From positions 4,650,001-4,714,000 of the forward strand of contig OZ345353.1 in NCBI GenBank assembly GCA_977006965.1: a DNA stretch of 64,000 nucleotides, written 5' to 3'. This DNA is from Phymatolithon calcareum (taxonomy: Eukaryota; Rhodophyta; Florideophyceae; Hapalidiales). This document shows, piece after piece, positions 10,020-21,440 of this stretch (position 1 is the stretch's first letter; the number at the start of each line of letters is the position of its first letter). The notes beneath the pieces are model-generated. The model made no database searches, was not told the DNA's origin, and was given only the letters and a program-made list of their open reading frames with translations. The position numbers and the translations under genes were made by a program.

Positions 10020-11690
10020 GTGAGATGAATTCGCACGTAGGTGATGCCAGTTACTTCGTAGCATTCCACAACCAGACCAGTGGCGACAAGGGAATCTATA
10101 AAATAACCATCACAAGAAGAAGGTCTGGTGCACTTTGCGGTTCAACGGCAGAAGTGGGCATGTCTACAGTACCTGGCTGTCAAAAGGATCTAATCCCGAA
10201 ACAGAACCTAAACAGATTATTTTCGAATTGTGGTTATAAAATCAGCTCTCAATACCCTACTTGGAAGAAATTACTCAAACCACGAATATCAACTCGGATT
10301 TCAGAAAGGCAAGAGTACGGAAACAGCCATACTCCGACCAACGGAGCTGCAGCGGAAAGGGCATAGATGCATTTCAGTTCTCAACCTCAAATCCGAATAT
10401 GACACTGTACCTAGGAAACTGCTCTAGGAACGGATGCGAATGGTCCTACCTAAGGCCATCAGCGACATATGTGAGGCATTCTTATTACCCTCTTGGATCT
10501 TTACAGCGGGAGACAGCAAGAAGAATTGGTTCACAGTTGAAAAAGGCGTCCTGCAAGTGTCACCGCTCAGCCGAGGTCTGTACAACATATTTATGGACGA
10601 GTTCGCGGAGCGCATAGGCGCTGTTCCGAGCATGGTAGCAGACCTGTCTGCAGTTCTCTTTCCAGACGACGTGATCGTGTTGGCAAAAGCCCCGCATGCC
10701 CTGCAGCACCTGCTCGATATTTCAACGAAGTGGGTCGAAGAGAGAGAGGAATGACATGGGACGCAAAAAAAGGTAAGAGCGGCGTGCTGGAGTCGACTGA
10801 GACAAAGAACCACACATTCAGGCTAGCACAACAGACAATTTCGCAGGTACCTGCAGTTTCATTCCTTGGAATATCTCTAGGACGAACCGGAATTACGGTA
10901 ACAAGCACAATGAGGCGCATAAAAAACGACAAAGCAGCTGTACACCAACTTAAGCCACTTTGGGTATTCATTCGGGGCATAAATATCCTGAAATCCTTAC
11001 GTATTTACAAGTCATTGATTCAACTAAGGTGGGAATACGCTATCCATCTCACACCGTGGACCTCAGAAGTACAAGAAGCAATCAAAGTAGTAGAAAGAAT
11101 TAGCGTTGAGGATGCTACTACGAGGAAACGCAAGGAAATCGGTTATCCTATCCAAACTAAGGGAAGAGCGAAACTTCAAAAAACTACAGTGGGCAAGTCG
11201 GGATATTGCCGCGATGCTGCAAGCAGAACAGTTCGCGGCCCCCTTCAAATATATGCAGTAAGGGAATCTCCAGGCCAACTGCGACGAATACTGTTCGCAA
11301 AAGAAGGCTCGTGCCTCGAAGCAAGAAGAAAGAGGAAACTATCGTACGACAAACCGGACGATATCCCGGCCATTCTCAGGTTTGCCAAGGTGAGACATTG
11401 ACCGCTGGCCAGCGGCAGGTTTCCTCAAGTGAGCACGACGCTAATATCGAGTACATTCGGAACTTCAGCATAGCACCACCTGGAGATCATACGCATGAAC
11501 CTAACAAAGTATGAACTGGACTCCGGAGAAATACTAAGAACGGAAAAGGCATAAGACTCCATACTACTCTACAGTGTCGTCATAATTGACATTATGGAAA
11601 ACAACGAGTCACTAGAATGAGCAAGTTATGAAAAGCTGAATCCGTACAGTCTTGGGAGTGTTAATGAGGGCTTTCAAATAAACAACTAAA
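10020..11690 (+). mobile_element. non-LTR retrotransposon (lineage 1): decayed RT, C-terminal domain and 3' UTR
   Basis: Frames shift several times but the order is clear. HEYQLGFQKGKSTETAI (about 10278) is the RT fingers motif. GVLQVSPLSRGLYNIFMDEFAERI (10545-10610) is the QGSPLSP motif, decayed. FPDDVI (about 10660) stands where (F/Y)ADD belongs; the Ala-to-Pro change suggests loss of activity. Next come WEYAIHL (thumb) and a C-terminal block ending ASGRFPQVSTT at 11280-11630 that is shared with 34.7, 39.5 and 44.7 kb. A stop at 10425 and a frameshift near 10750 break the gene. The 3' UTR contains GAGTGTTAATGAGGGCTTTCAAATAAA. No endonuclease domain is seen upstream, so the copy is 5'-truncated. 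No TSD was found. Confidence 0.85.
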
Positions 11691-11699
11691 CAGTTGCTA

Positions 11700-13150
11700 A
11701 AAAAATTAAAAAATTGAAATTATGACAGATACAAGAGTGTCCGAATCTTGATTAGATTTGTGACGCACATCAGAATCAAAATGCAGACGGTCGACTGTAC
11801 TTTCGCGATGCTATATGTGTGCAAAGCACGATGCCGGCGATTTACGACGGAACAAGTAAAGCGGAAGGCGAGAGTGACATGCCCCTGCAGCGCAGAGGAA
11901 ATTTCAAATAAAATTGACATATCTTGATACATAGGCTACTATTAATTTCATGGGGGCTCGGCTCTCCAGTTAAAGACACCGTTGTGCTGCGCTTCCACAG
12001 CCAGCACGATATGTGCCAGATATGAAACAACCACAGTTGCTCAATGTATAATTAGGCCCCTCAGCGTACTAGATGTAGGTTTTTGTTGACCACCGAACTA
12101 TAGAACACCCACCACGAAGCCGTTCCTAGGACAAAAGCAAGCCAAATTTTCTTGGGACTCGAAAAGATTCCCCAAGCGTCAGCAGATACGTTCATAACTT
12201 TTAAATGAAAATCTACTTTCTCCTTCTTCTCCTTGTACAGCTGAATGAGTGATGAGAGGCAGGAAGAGATGAAACGCGGCTTCAATTTGCTGTAGCGTTC
12301 TGCGATAGTCGACAGTACATCCCAATAAAGTGTCACAAAGGCGTTGCAGCTTGTCCTCAGCTACAATCTGCATATCTTCTTCTTCTTGACCTCAGCTACT
12401 CCGACTTCCGAACTAGATATCGAGGAGGAGCCGGTGATGACAATAAACCAGTATATGAGTATGCCACGGATATAACACCAGACACAAAGAAAAGGTCTGC
12501 ACTACTTTCCAAGTCCACTTTCAGCATTTCGTTCTTCACAACATCCAGCCCTGGGGCTTATTGACTGGACTGATGAAGACATCGTCGCGGATGTAGACAG
12601 CAATACTGGGACGTAAGGAGCCACTACTTTTCTCTCCCTCAGAGACTTCAGGAGGGCTACTGGTCATAGCACTAGAATAGGATCCACATCACAGGGTAAC
12701 CTAACTTAAGAATAAGCGCAGTACATGGATTCCGCCCTGAGTGGTGTGCCGCAATGTTCAAGGAAGCTGGGAAACAAGACAGAAGGAGATGAAAAAGGTA
12801 ACGAGATGACCAGCTACCGTGAGCGTCCTAAATGGTGTTCAACCCGGAGCATCACTTTGAAGGACGGCGGCTGAATATTAGGCTGCGTAGAGAAATGGAT
12901 GTTAAGCTCTCCGGAGACTGCATTCTGTGCAGCTTTGAGCTTTTTCAACACCAAGTACCACTCATATCTGTTAAAATTCTACTGTAGAAGTCAGGATGTC
13001 GAGTTGTTCTACGTTAACTTCTACAACCGCAGAAGAAGGAGGATAAGCGAAAAGTGAGTTGAGGCGCTTACAGACGTGTCAACTACTTTTAAATTCAGTC
13101 ATATTCTTGTTTACTTCATATCAAGCTATTGATTGTATGAATTGTCAAAT
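11700..13150. other. no gene recognised; contains one SINE 3' end
   Basis: Apart from a (CTT)n-type SINE 3' end at about 12110-12238 (core CCCCAAGCGTCAGCAGATACG, tail of TTCTCC/CTT units, plus orientation) I find nothing I can name. The open frames here are short and lack motifs. Confidence 0.55.
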
Positions 13151-13156
13151 TGCGCT

Positions 13157-14353
13157 TCAATCCTGTTTCTCCTGAAATTCCTCCGGAACATATGTTCCCA
13201 GGTGCCATTCTTGATTGCTCTTTGAGAAGCTTCGAACTATGCGAACATCGCCTTCACTCATGGCAATCGCAGATATGCTGTGGTCTTGTCCGGTTTTCTC
13301 AGGCAAAATACATGCGATAACCTCAGTCGTATCATTGGTGACCAGGGTATAGCAGATTACGGAGAGAAGAAAAAGCACACCGGTGATGATAAGTACTGCC
13401 ACGGCAGTGAAATTCTGCTGCATGATCGACCCGAGCACTGCATTTCCAGTAGACGGTGAAATACGATGGCCAGATATAGTTCCAAGCCGACTGGGAGGCT
13501 CATTTTGTACAATACTAATGTACTGAACGATTTTTTGAAGCATAGGAAACGGTTCGATGGGACTGCTGCAGTCTTCGAGAATAAGGTCGTCCACTTGTCT
13601 GGTCCTGTTCACTTTGCAACCAAGACCTTCGTAGTGGTTGTAAACGTCAGTGCTCGGTTGCTGTTGAATGTATCCACGGAGTTCCACAACGAGATTATCT
13701 CCCCCCGGAAGAAGCAGTATGAATTCGGTAGTAGAAGTGATGTTCGTATTTCCTTGAATCTTAACATCAATAGAGTACTCCGTCTTGGTAATGGTAGACC
13801 TTAAAGATGTTCCTTGTCCCAAAAGAGGAACCTGGCCGTTTTCTTTGTTGCATGCCGCAAAGACGCCGTTTAGATTCGCCCTCCCAGTATCAAGCGGAAA
13901 AGGTTTGCAAGTATTTTTGGATATTTTCGTAGCTTTGTTCTCATTCGTTTGATTCAGAGAAATATTCAAATACTTGTCCGAAATTTCAACGCGCCTGTTC
14001 TGAGTTCCATAAAAGAACGCACATTCAGCTAAAAGAGCCATCAAGGCAATGAAGAAAGCGATTGTGGCTCGCTGCAAAGGGATTCTTCTTTTGAATTTTT
14101 CGTTTGCTGTGCCGGTCGGTACATCGAAGTCGGGGGATGCACGAAACCACGAAATGAACTTAAGAGGGTTTCAAGCTTGGTCCGCGGCAACAGAGAGCGC
14201 AAATTGACTACTGGAGACACGTTCAGACCAAGCGGGTATTAGTAAGGCTTTGGTAATATATTCGAATGACTTGAGCGCAATAATGGTCAGCAGAGCGGTA
14301 CAGACGGCCTCAGCCGTATCGGTCGGGTACAAAGTTTTGATTTCAAAGCTCAT
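13157..14353 (-). pseudogene. unknown three-pass membrane protein gene with one internal TGA
   Basis: From ATG at 14353 to TGA at 13157-13159 one frame runs about 398 codons, interrupted only by TGA at 14171-14173 after residue 60. Hydrophobic spans are seen around residues 15-37, 105-125 (IAFFIALMALLAECAFF) and about 320-340 (FTAVAVLIITGVLFLLSVICY). The stretch between the last two holds several N-glycosylation sequons (NIS, NQT, NIT) and four cysteines, as expected for a lumenal or extracellular domain of about 190 residues; the tail is acidic and presumably cytosolic. I recognise no family. The TGA reads as CGA to TGA (Arg in AADQ-R-NPLKF), so this is either a recently dead gene or a sequencing difference. 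No GT-AG intron removes it. Unlike the surroundings it holds no transposon insertions. Confidence 0.6.
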
Positions 14354-14359
14354 GTCGGA

Positions 14360-15740
14360 GAGAGAGTGCGATCACGAGACGAAGGCTGGTATTTTCGGAT
14401 AAGATAGCACCATGGTCCAGATTCTGCCTGCTTTATACTAGTTTTTCGGCAAGTTGACAGCAACAGGGACTCTGTTGTTTGTACTGTACACATTTTTCTT
14501 AACAGCCCTACAGTCTGACAAGTAAATGGACATATATTGCTCAGGTGCCAACCACTGTAGGGTCCGAGGTGCCTATGTAGGAAAGGAGATGACCAATTTC
14601 GTTGATCATGCCTCCCTCTGGATGTCGTTTGAACACTTGAATCAGTTTACGCCATCTTTCTTGCACCGTCGTCCTTGTTGTTGTGAGTTGTTGTCCTCAT
14701 TGGCGGATTCGTATTTGTTGCTCCGACCGCTACTTGGAATGGGACACTTTCCATTTGTACTCTATTGATTGGTACTACGTGCCATGCGGCTGCCTAGTCA
14801 GACTGTGTGACATCCTAGAGCCCTCTCGCCGCGCTTGCTAGTAGTCCAATCCATCCATTCCTAGGAATGAGGACTTGCGAGAGGGTCTTATGTCCGGTGT
14901 AGAAGAGCAGTGACTTTGTCACAACGTAAGAATGATTTTCAACAGAGCCCCGCTATGAAGGAAATCGTCGTTTGCGACATACTTTCCACCAGTGCTTTGA
15001 TCGACCTCACAGCGCCCCAAGGAGCACTACGATCCGCGGAAATGGACCAGGAGTCTTAATATGAATGCAAAAGATTCACTCGGGTCTTCACGGGAAGAGA
15101 ATTTCGAAATATGGATACTCTATGAGAGTAGATTGTGATAGACGCGGAAGTCAGTGAGAATCAGCCCTGTTTCTTAAATTGATGATTTGGGAGGTTGTTA
15201 AACAAAGCATCTATGTATATCCCCCACAGTAGGGCACCTCTAATCTTATGTTTCGTCTTCTGTTGTAGCCCCCAGCATGTACTCTCGTTTTTGAGAATCG
15301 TATGAGTCGCTCTACTATACAAATGGAAGAGGCCCAAAAAAGTTCTCATTGAAAAATGGTTTCTGCACATCGACCGATTGGTTCGGACAGAGAATTATTT
15401 AGAAAGGTATTGTACAATTGTGCTATAGCTGTTTTTGAAAGCAGAGCACTCAACAACACAAATCTAAACATTGATATTTGATTTGGACTCGCTGCAAAAT
15501 ACAAATTTCTCTGCCCCGGCTCCTTGACGACGCGTGCGAAAATCTTCCACGCTCATTGTGAACCAGCAGGGACATTGAGTAGGCCTGCAGCTCTACAAAA
15601 GCTGATGAAAAGAACAATGACGTCTTGACGGGTTGTGGGCAATCTCCAGAGAAGGACAAGACCAATTGTAACTGACGTAGAATACGGGCAGCCGCGGAAG
15701 CTTACGCGCAGGCTGAAAGCGTACACTGTACGGCGTGCGG
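14360..15740. other. no gene recognised
   Basis: The first 150 bp would contain the promoter of the minus-strand membrane-protein gene; I see no clear TATA box there. The remainder has only short frames without motifs. Confidence 0.5.
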
Positions 15741-15751
15741 CCGTCTGGAAG

Positions 15752-15896
15752 AGTATGAAATTGATTTGAAGGGGCTCAGCCTTGTTGCAGAAATGACCGA
15801 TTGTAATCAGTACTATCGTACTGATCACAATCCGTCACTGATTACATTTGGTAATTTCTGCAATGATGGTGAGCCCCTTCAAATCAATATCGTACT
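15752..15896. repeat. 60-bp inverted repeat (fold-back)
   Basis: Arms 15752-15811 and 15837-15896 match as inverse complements at roughly 85% of positions and share ATTGATTTGAAGGGGCTCA and TGTAATCAGT. The 25-bp loop itself contains a second partial palindrome. Both arms encode FCN.(K/D)(A/G)EPLQIN read outward, so a short piece was probably duplicated head to head. Confidence 0.65.
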
Positions 15897-15989
15897 CTGA
15901 TGTTTGGTATTCTATCCAAGCCCCTGCACTCCAAAGTCGTGTCATGTTTATATCGCATCAGGGCGCGCATTTCGTCAGCGAAGACGAAA

Positions 15990-16110
15990 TGAAGGAGAAG
16001 AGGAAAGTAGATTTATATTTAACAGTTACCAACGCATCTGCTGAACCTTGGGGCAACTTATTGAGTGGCAAGAAAAATTTGACTTGATTCTGCCCTATGA
16101 AGGGCGTTGT
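15990..16110 (-). mobile_element. (CTT)n-tailed SINE-like element, 3' fragment
   Basis: Minus orientation: GAAGGAGAAGAGGAAAGTAG (the tail) is followed by the core GTTACCAACGCATCTGCTGAACCTTGGGGCAAC. It belongs to the family at 20146-20462. No TSD was seen. Confidence 0.7.
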
Positions 16111-16979
16111 AGAGGGTGCTCCACTGTTTCGTGGTCTACAAAAATAGACGAAATGAGCTTGCGTGGCGTTTTGTTCAACCCTATTCACCCCGTTATTCTT
16201 TATAACTCAAATCTGGCGCAAGCGCCGGCTTTCCGATTGCAAATGCAGTTTACGTTTGCTACCAGACGTTAACATTGGGGAACCACACTGGGGCTTGTAC
16301 AAAAAGTGATATCTATATTATTGGCAGCCTTCGTATGTTCCTTGGACTTCTTTTGGATCTCTGGCGGTAAAAAATTGTTCGCAGCGAGATGAAAATGACA
16401 TCCTTCAAACAACAGTGAGAAGTCCGGGGGCACAGAGTTTCTGACAAGAGCACCGCCTTGTCCTTGCTGTGATGAACTGGACGTGCAGGATCTCAAATGC
16501 CAACGTTCCAGGATAAATTTCTTTCGTCCTCCTATTCTTGTTATTTCTGCAAAAAAAAACGACAGAGCACAATAGCGCACATGATCGAAATGGAATGACG
16601 CTGTGCAAAACTTCATAGCTTCTAGTTAGAGTAGTAATAAAGGCTGAAAGGAATGAATAGTTGATCCACACCGGAACGCTGCCGACGGATCTTGATATCG
16701 AAACGCTCGTTGTGGGGAAAGAAATACTTCGCACCTGCGCAAAACTTCCGCACAAAAGTTGACAGTTGACAGGTTGAGGAACGTGGAAATTATGAAACTG
16801 TGGAAAGAGTCATAGCGAAAGTGGCTAATTCCTCTCGGAGGACGAGATTGTCAATTCGCTTGTAAAATGCTTTGTTTCCACGAACTTTTCTATGGACCAA
16901 ATCAGTCGAAAACGCTAGAGACAACCAGGATTGCGTTGTTTGTTGAATGAAATGGAAGATGCACATATTACAAGTATTG

Positions 16980-17190
16980 TAGGGGATATTTGGTAATTTT
17001 ATTTTGAGAGCTCCCAAAGCCTCACCTTGGAGTAACTGGGCAGCTCTTGCGATAGTCTCTACGCTAAAGTCGTCTGGAGATTGTCTAGTAGGTAAAGAGA
17101 TCGCTTGCTCTAGCAGGATAATGCAAACCTCTTCGGGCGAAGAAAAAATTACGCATTTTTTTCGCATTCACACCGCTGACCAGAAGATTA
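16980..17190 (-). mobile_element. lineage-3-like retroelement tail
   Basis: Minus-strand frame ..LLEQAISLPTRQS.. runs into the family 3' UTR (CAGTTACTCCAAGGTGAGG, GGGAGCTCTCAAAATAAA) and ends in AAATATCCCCT at 16985. No TSD was identified. Confidence 0.6.
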
Positions 17191-17734
17191 GTTCGTAATC
17201 ACCTTCCATGCCAGACGGCCGCGAAACCATGGTCTGCGCATGTTGCCGATCACTTTTATTGTGCGTTGAGAAGCAAAGGTGTTCGCTACCTTGACATTGG
17301 AACCCGGAATTCGATGTTCTGCGAGTGCCATACTGTAACCGTATGCATTCTTGACAAAGGTGGGGTTGAATTGCTTATGTACGATTGCAAAGAGTAATCT
17401 GCGACGGGGAGCTGCGGCTAATTACTATTTTCGGAAGTATAGTGTGTTGCCAAAACGAAACAACATCATATGGAGCGGAAACGCAGATTCGGCCTACTTG
17501 AATGACGAAACCTGGTGCCACTCAATTTTCTGGCACCGCGAATTTTCACAACTATCAAATAAAGGCCAAATTGTGATTTTTTTGCTCTCCCGTACAATAC
17601 ATCTAATTGGTCTGCAGAGCAAATAGATATTCGTAAATATTTCGTAAAACAGCATGCTACCCTGGCGGGATATGTGAGAATGGAAGGCACGACGTTACAC
17701 TCTTACTAACCTTAAAAATTATCTTCGATACGTA

Positions 17735-17815
17735 ATGTTTAATTTTAAAAACTCCCAAAACCTCTCTTCGAGGAACAGGGTAGCTTCTTGTTGATGGAAT
17801 AAGTTTTTCTGTTCT
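17735..17815 (-). mobile_element. diverged lineage-3 3' end
   Basis: On the minus strand: CCCTGTTCCTCGAAGAGAGG, then GGGAGTTTTTAAAATTAAAC. It is the same 3' UTR hairpin as 5521-5610, more diverged and without a clear end. Confidence 0.55.
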
Positions 17816-17984
17816 ATCGCGAACTTCAGGCTCAAGGATTCGTTTTGAGCCTCATCGTGTCTTCAGATTACAGAGACACAGGCTGCGTGTCCACTCGTTA
17901 TTACGGCGCGCGGCTAAGGTATCCTTCTACTTACAGGATGACGTGCAAATGCGCCGATGTATGGAGCGCGAACTTCATGTTCGC

Positions 17985-18869
17985 TGAAATGCAGTGGGGT
18001 GCATACACAAACTGCGGGATATTGGAGTCAATGTTCGAGGCTTTCAGCCTGTGACATGCATTAGAATCTTCAAGTCGCTTATTTTGCCAAAGTGGGAGTA
18101 CGCACTCCACGTCACGCCTCTGACAAAGCGATTACAATCAGCAATCGAATCTGCAGATGGCTTATTCTTCAAGTATGTTTTTGGGACATATGCCCAGCAC
18201 CGCCATGGAAGAATGCGAGTTCTTTGCCGACTAGAACCACCTGCCATGAGGAGAAGACACCAAGCAGAAAGGTTCGCTGCGAGTCTAGTGAAACAGATGA
18301 AGCGCCTCGACGAAGCAGATGAGTATTCTGGGAGGGATGAAGACATTAAGGAGGCAACCAAGGACATAGAGTGCCTCAAGAAATATGAAGATCTGCAGCA
18401 AGCTCTCGACAGAGCCAAGGAGGGCTCAGTCTCAAAGAAAGGGCGACCAAAAGAAAGAATTGAGTTATGGGCAGAGGAAGAAGAGGGAAGATCGCTCGAG
18501 ATACCAACTGATTCGAACAATCTACCGATGGTTCTCCGCGTAAGAGAAAGATCTACACGGTTGCGATGCCTGCGGCTGATATTCAATAGAGCACCTCTTT
18601 GGAGAAAATCAGTACTTGGTGCATACTTTGGTGTCACAGGCGTGATTGAGCTGGTCGCGCTCCAACGCATTCTATCTTCATCCAAGATTAGTCCTGAAAT
18701 TGAATATGAATGTAAGCGACTAACTGGAGCACTTGTTGGGAGAGAAATACGAATCAAGGTTGTACTGAACAGTCAAACTACGTGAGCTTAGAAAATCGTG
18801 CGAAAGCGACCCTGTTACTCTTCAAGAGAGGCCTTGGGAGCTTTTAAAATACATCAACACATATCCCCC
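17985..18869 (+). mobile_element. 5'-truncated non-LTR retrotransposon (lineage 3), open frame to the 3' end
   Basis: The frame 17994-18785 (about 263 codons) is open throughout. It starts in the RT thumb (IFKSLILPKWEYALHVTPLTKRL), passes a charged coiled-coil-like stretch (about residues 90-165) and ends with LRCLRLIFNRAPLWRKS and IELVALQRIL. The 3' UTR follows at once and ends in CATATCCCCC at 18869. The endonuclease, fingers and palm are missing, so it cannot move by itself. Its C-terminal 85 residues are nearly identical to the insertion at 5521-5945, which makes this one of the younger lineages here. Confidence 0.85.
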
Positions 18870-19133
18870 GTTGAACATTTCATCGAGGTCGCAGAAGAGA
18901 ATCTGAAAACTCTACAACGAAATTTGACAAGTCCAAGAGCAGAAGAATCTTCCGAAAATGGGACGAAAACGGCGATTGACAAACTTTTAGCCTTGGAAAT
19001 CCATATGTTAGAAGAAATGATAGTGTAATGTGATCTGATTGGGTAATGAGATGGCAGTATGAACAGGAATCTGCTCTGGTGTTGGTGAATACCGGCGTTG
19101 AGGGCTTCTAAAATAAAAGCCTACTATTTCCCC
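18870..19133 (+). mobile_element. retroelement tail: C-terminal frame plus C-ending 3' terminus
   Basis: A short frame to 19028 (ENLKTLQRNL ... AIDKLLALEIHMLEEMIV) parallels the C-terminus of lineage 1 at 34.7-35.2 kb. It is followed by GGCGTTGAGGGCTTCTAAAATAAA and ends in TATTTCCCCCC, the same terminus as the 6110-7067 insertion. It abuts the preceding element's C-run directly. Confidence 0.6.
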
Positions 19134-19370
19134 CCTCTACACTTCTCGCTGCCTTCCGTATCAACCATGCTATACTCTCTTAAGATCTCTTTTATTCGAA
19201 TTTCTCTTCCAGTGATGGCCCGATTGAGTGTTTTGCATTCATTTTCAGTCTCCTGGTCCATTTGCGTCAACCGTAGTGCTCGTTGGAGCGCTGCAAGCTC
19301 AATAAAATCACTGATTCTGAAGTATGTCGCCAGAGTCGATTTTCTCCACAGCGGGGCTCTGCTGGTCATT
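19134..19370 (-). mobile_element. retroelement C-terminal fragment, lineage 3 relative
   Basis: The minus-strand frame contains RAPLWRKSTLATYF and IELAALQRALRL, plainly related to 18.6-18.7 kb but more diverged. It is joined head to tail with oppositely oriented pieces on both sides. Confidence 0.6.
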
Positions 19371-19440
19371 TTAGTAATTAGCGAAGGATTGTAGCGCAAT
19401 GAAAAGTCTCTCAGGTGCAATCATAATTGACAAAGGGCGT
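19371..19440 (+). mobile_element. (CCAT)n-family 3' UTR fragment
   Basis: Matches 36320-36375 (AGCGAAGGATTGTAGCGCAA, AAAGTCTCTCAGGTGCAAT, AATTGACAAAGGG) without the microsatellite tail. It is an internal fragment. Confidence 0.6.
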
Positions 19441-20039
19441 CTGTAATGGCTGACTTGTGCACAAAACAGAACATTACTGGATATAGGGCACGAATCTCAA
19501 AAACCGTGATCATATTTTACGCAGCTCCCGGGCGGCAAAATATATTGCACTAAAAAAGTAAAAAAAGTTGCAACCAATTTTTTTGGGACAACGCGGGAAC
19601 AAAAGTTGCAATTTCGTGTTTTGCACGTTGAGAAACAAATCGTGGCGCTCGTAATTACTCCGAGTTGAGATGAAAAAGCTGCAGATTTTCGATTTCCGTT
19701 CAGAGGGAAGGACCATACTTCAAGAACATGCTCGCAGACCCGGTTCGAATTTGTAAGATAAGATCCGATAAAAGAGATCAGCGACAAGTTGAGGGATAAT
19801 CACGAGTTGAAATTCAAAACGGAATTTGACAGGCTCGACTCTTGGACCCATACTTGACAGGATTACATACTCTTACAGGGCTGTGGCGATTTCTGTTACC
19901 ACCGCCAGTGTTCAGTACCCGAAGACAGTCTCTGCGGAACAAAACCACTTAATTTTAGAGCCAAATGCCGAACATGGCCTATCGCTGTAGGTCATCAAAT
20001 TTCAACCTCCCTCCCAAACATTCTTCCTGTCCTATTAGA

Positions 20040-20890
20040 GCATTTCGCGGCACTTCACTAGCTCGATGGTGCATTTGTATTGCAAATTTGGACTAAAAAA
20101 TTTTCACGGTACATTGCAAAGGCTCGCACCCTAGTCACTGATTAGAGACCCGGGAAGTCGCTAAGCTCGCCCATGGCGCCATGGGCGCAGAAACGACTCG
20201 GGACGTCGCAAACTCCCATGTGCGTACCGTCGCTCGTCAAGTGACGGTATGCTCTGCATGGCAATAGAAGCGATATGATTTTTCCCTCGAGATCTCTTCT
20301 GTGAGACCAGAGGTAGGTTTCGGAGTTTTGCTGACTATGTCACTTTTAGGGAAATGGAGCTTTTGGGTTCCCATTGAGTCCTAGTGTCTCGCCAGAAGTG
20401 TTGCCCCAAGCGTCAGCAGATGCATTGGTAACACTAAAATAAAAATTTCCTCTTCTTCTTCTAGTCACTGATTAGTCTTGAAAGCCACGATAAAACTTCG
20501 TATAATCTTGCGGACAAGAGACTCGATTTGCATACAAAAGGCAACCACTTCTTCTCCATTGTGAAGATTCCCGCAAGACACCAACAGGCACACAGCAAAC
20601 CTCAAGAACCACTTCTTGCCTCCTAAAAGCCGAGTAAGGACATGAGCGCAAAAAACTACAAAATGCACTCCGTATCGAAGAAAGCCAATATGGATTCATC
20701 AGCCCCCCATGATCACGGTAGTTTGCAAAAAGTGCAATGGTCTCCGTATTCGGCTTCGTCGTTCCCTCTCCAAGAGGTCACACGCAAGCGCAGCTTTTGC
20801 GTGCCGGAAGTTCGTGCTCGTCAACTTAAGTATCGAAATAAGTTGGCGCATTTGCTGTGCCGAAGCTCTCACTGACTGACGGCCATCATC
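20040..20890 (-). repeat. third, inverted copy of part of the 3.5/23.3 kb segment
   Basis: Read on the minus strand, 20880-20476 matches 25590-25930 (CGCTTGCG...TGACCTCTTG, the CATTGCACTTTTTGCAAA region, TCTTGCGGGAATCTTC, GCAAATCGAGTC). The match resumes at 20130-20040 after the SINE insertion, with TTGCAAAGGCTCGCACC paralleling 5146-5170. The peptide LHFLQTTVI...FDT.CDSKWLAIRS recurs in all copies. It is degraded. Confidence 0.65.
20146..20462 (+). mobile_element. full-length (CTT)n-tailed SINE-like element with 13-bp TSD
   Basis: Flanked by AGTCACTGATTAG at 20133-20145 and 20463-20475. The element is about 315 bp, begins AGACCCGGGAAGTCGC, has no long reading frame and ends AAAATAAAAATTTCC plus CTT repeats. 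A second near-complete copy lies at 43796-44098 (minus), and 3' pieces at 4134, 12110, 15990, 37884 and 50525. No clear Pol III A/B boxes are visible near the 5' end, so 'SINE' is used loosely; it may instead be a stable 3' piece of a LINE. Confidence 0.85.
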
Positions 20891-20994
20891 CATGCAGTTT
20901 GTTTGTTCCTGTGCATCATGGGCTTGTAGACTTCATTCAGGTTCAATTGGTACACAAGGATGGGATGAAATAGCACGCAAAAATGCTCCATAGT

Positions 20995-21143
20995 TTTTTT
21001 ATTTTTTTATTGCAATTTTTTTAAAGCCCCGCAGTCATACGACTATACGGGCAGGGCTTCCTCAGGTGCTGCCCTCGCTAGGGCGGCTCTACTCTTATGT
21101 CTGGCATTCTATCTGGGACCTTAGCATGTGTTCGGTTGTGTGT
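20995..21143 (-). mobile_element. lineage-1 3' UTR with poly(A) tail, 8-bp TSD
   Basis: This 149-bp insert is flanked by TCCATAGT (20987-20994 and 21144-21151). On the minus strand it matches 35200-35352 (AGAGTAGAGCCGCCCTAGCG, CTGCGGGGCTTTAAA) and ends in an A-rich tail. Confidence 0.8.
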
Positions 21144-21151
21144 TCCATAGT

Positions 21152-21440
21152 GTAGACACGCAATGATGCAGTGGCACAACAAGCTGCAGGAATAGGCAAA
21201 CTAAGAAATGCCCGTATGTTGTGAAGGAAACTGTGGAACATATGATCCTACATTGTTCGGGTCGGGCTGTTAGTCGACGGAAATTCATCGGCAGAGTTCG
21301 GAGCAAAACGGTAGAAGATCTGTGCAGAGAGAAACCCGTAGCGATAATCCAATATTTGAACGAAGAGAACTTGCTCGAGAGCAAGTTTAGGCGTTAACTT
21401 AAAAATTGACGTCATCTGCAATAAAGAAAGAAAGAATAAA
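21152..21440 (+). mobile_element. RNase H-type retroelement, 3'-terminal fragment
   Basis: Plus-strand copy of the end of the element at 45187-46494. The peptide EGNCGTYDPT / SGRAVSRRKFIGRVRSKTVE, NEENLLESKFRR and the 3' end GCAATAAAGAAAGAAAG are the same. Part of the preceding zinc-binding segment is lost to a frameshift. Confidence 0.8.

Noticed and set aside
18044-18757. 237-codon minus-strand gene
   Set aside because: It is the antisense shadow of the retroelement frame 17994-18785, which carries the RT thumb motifs.
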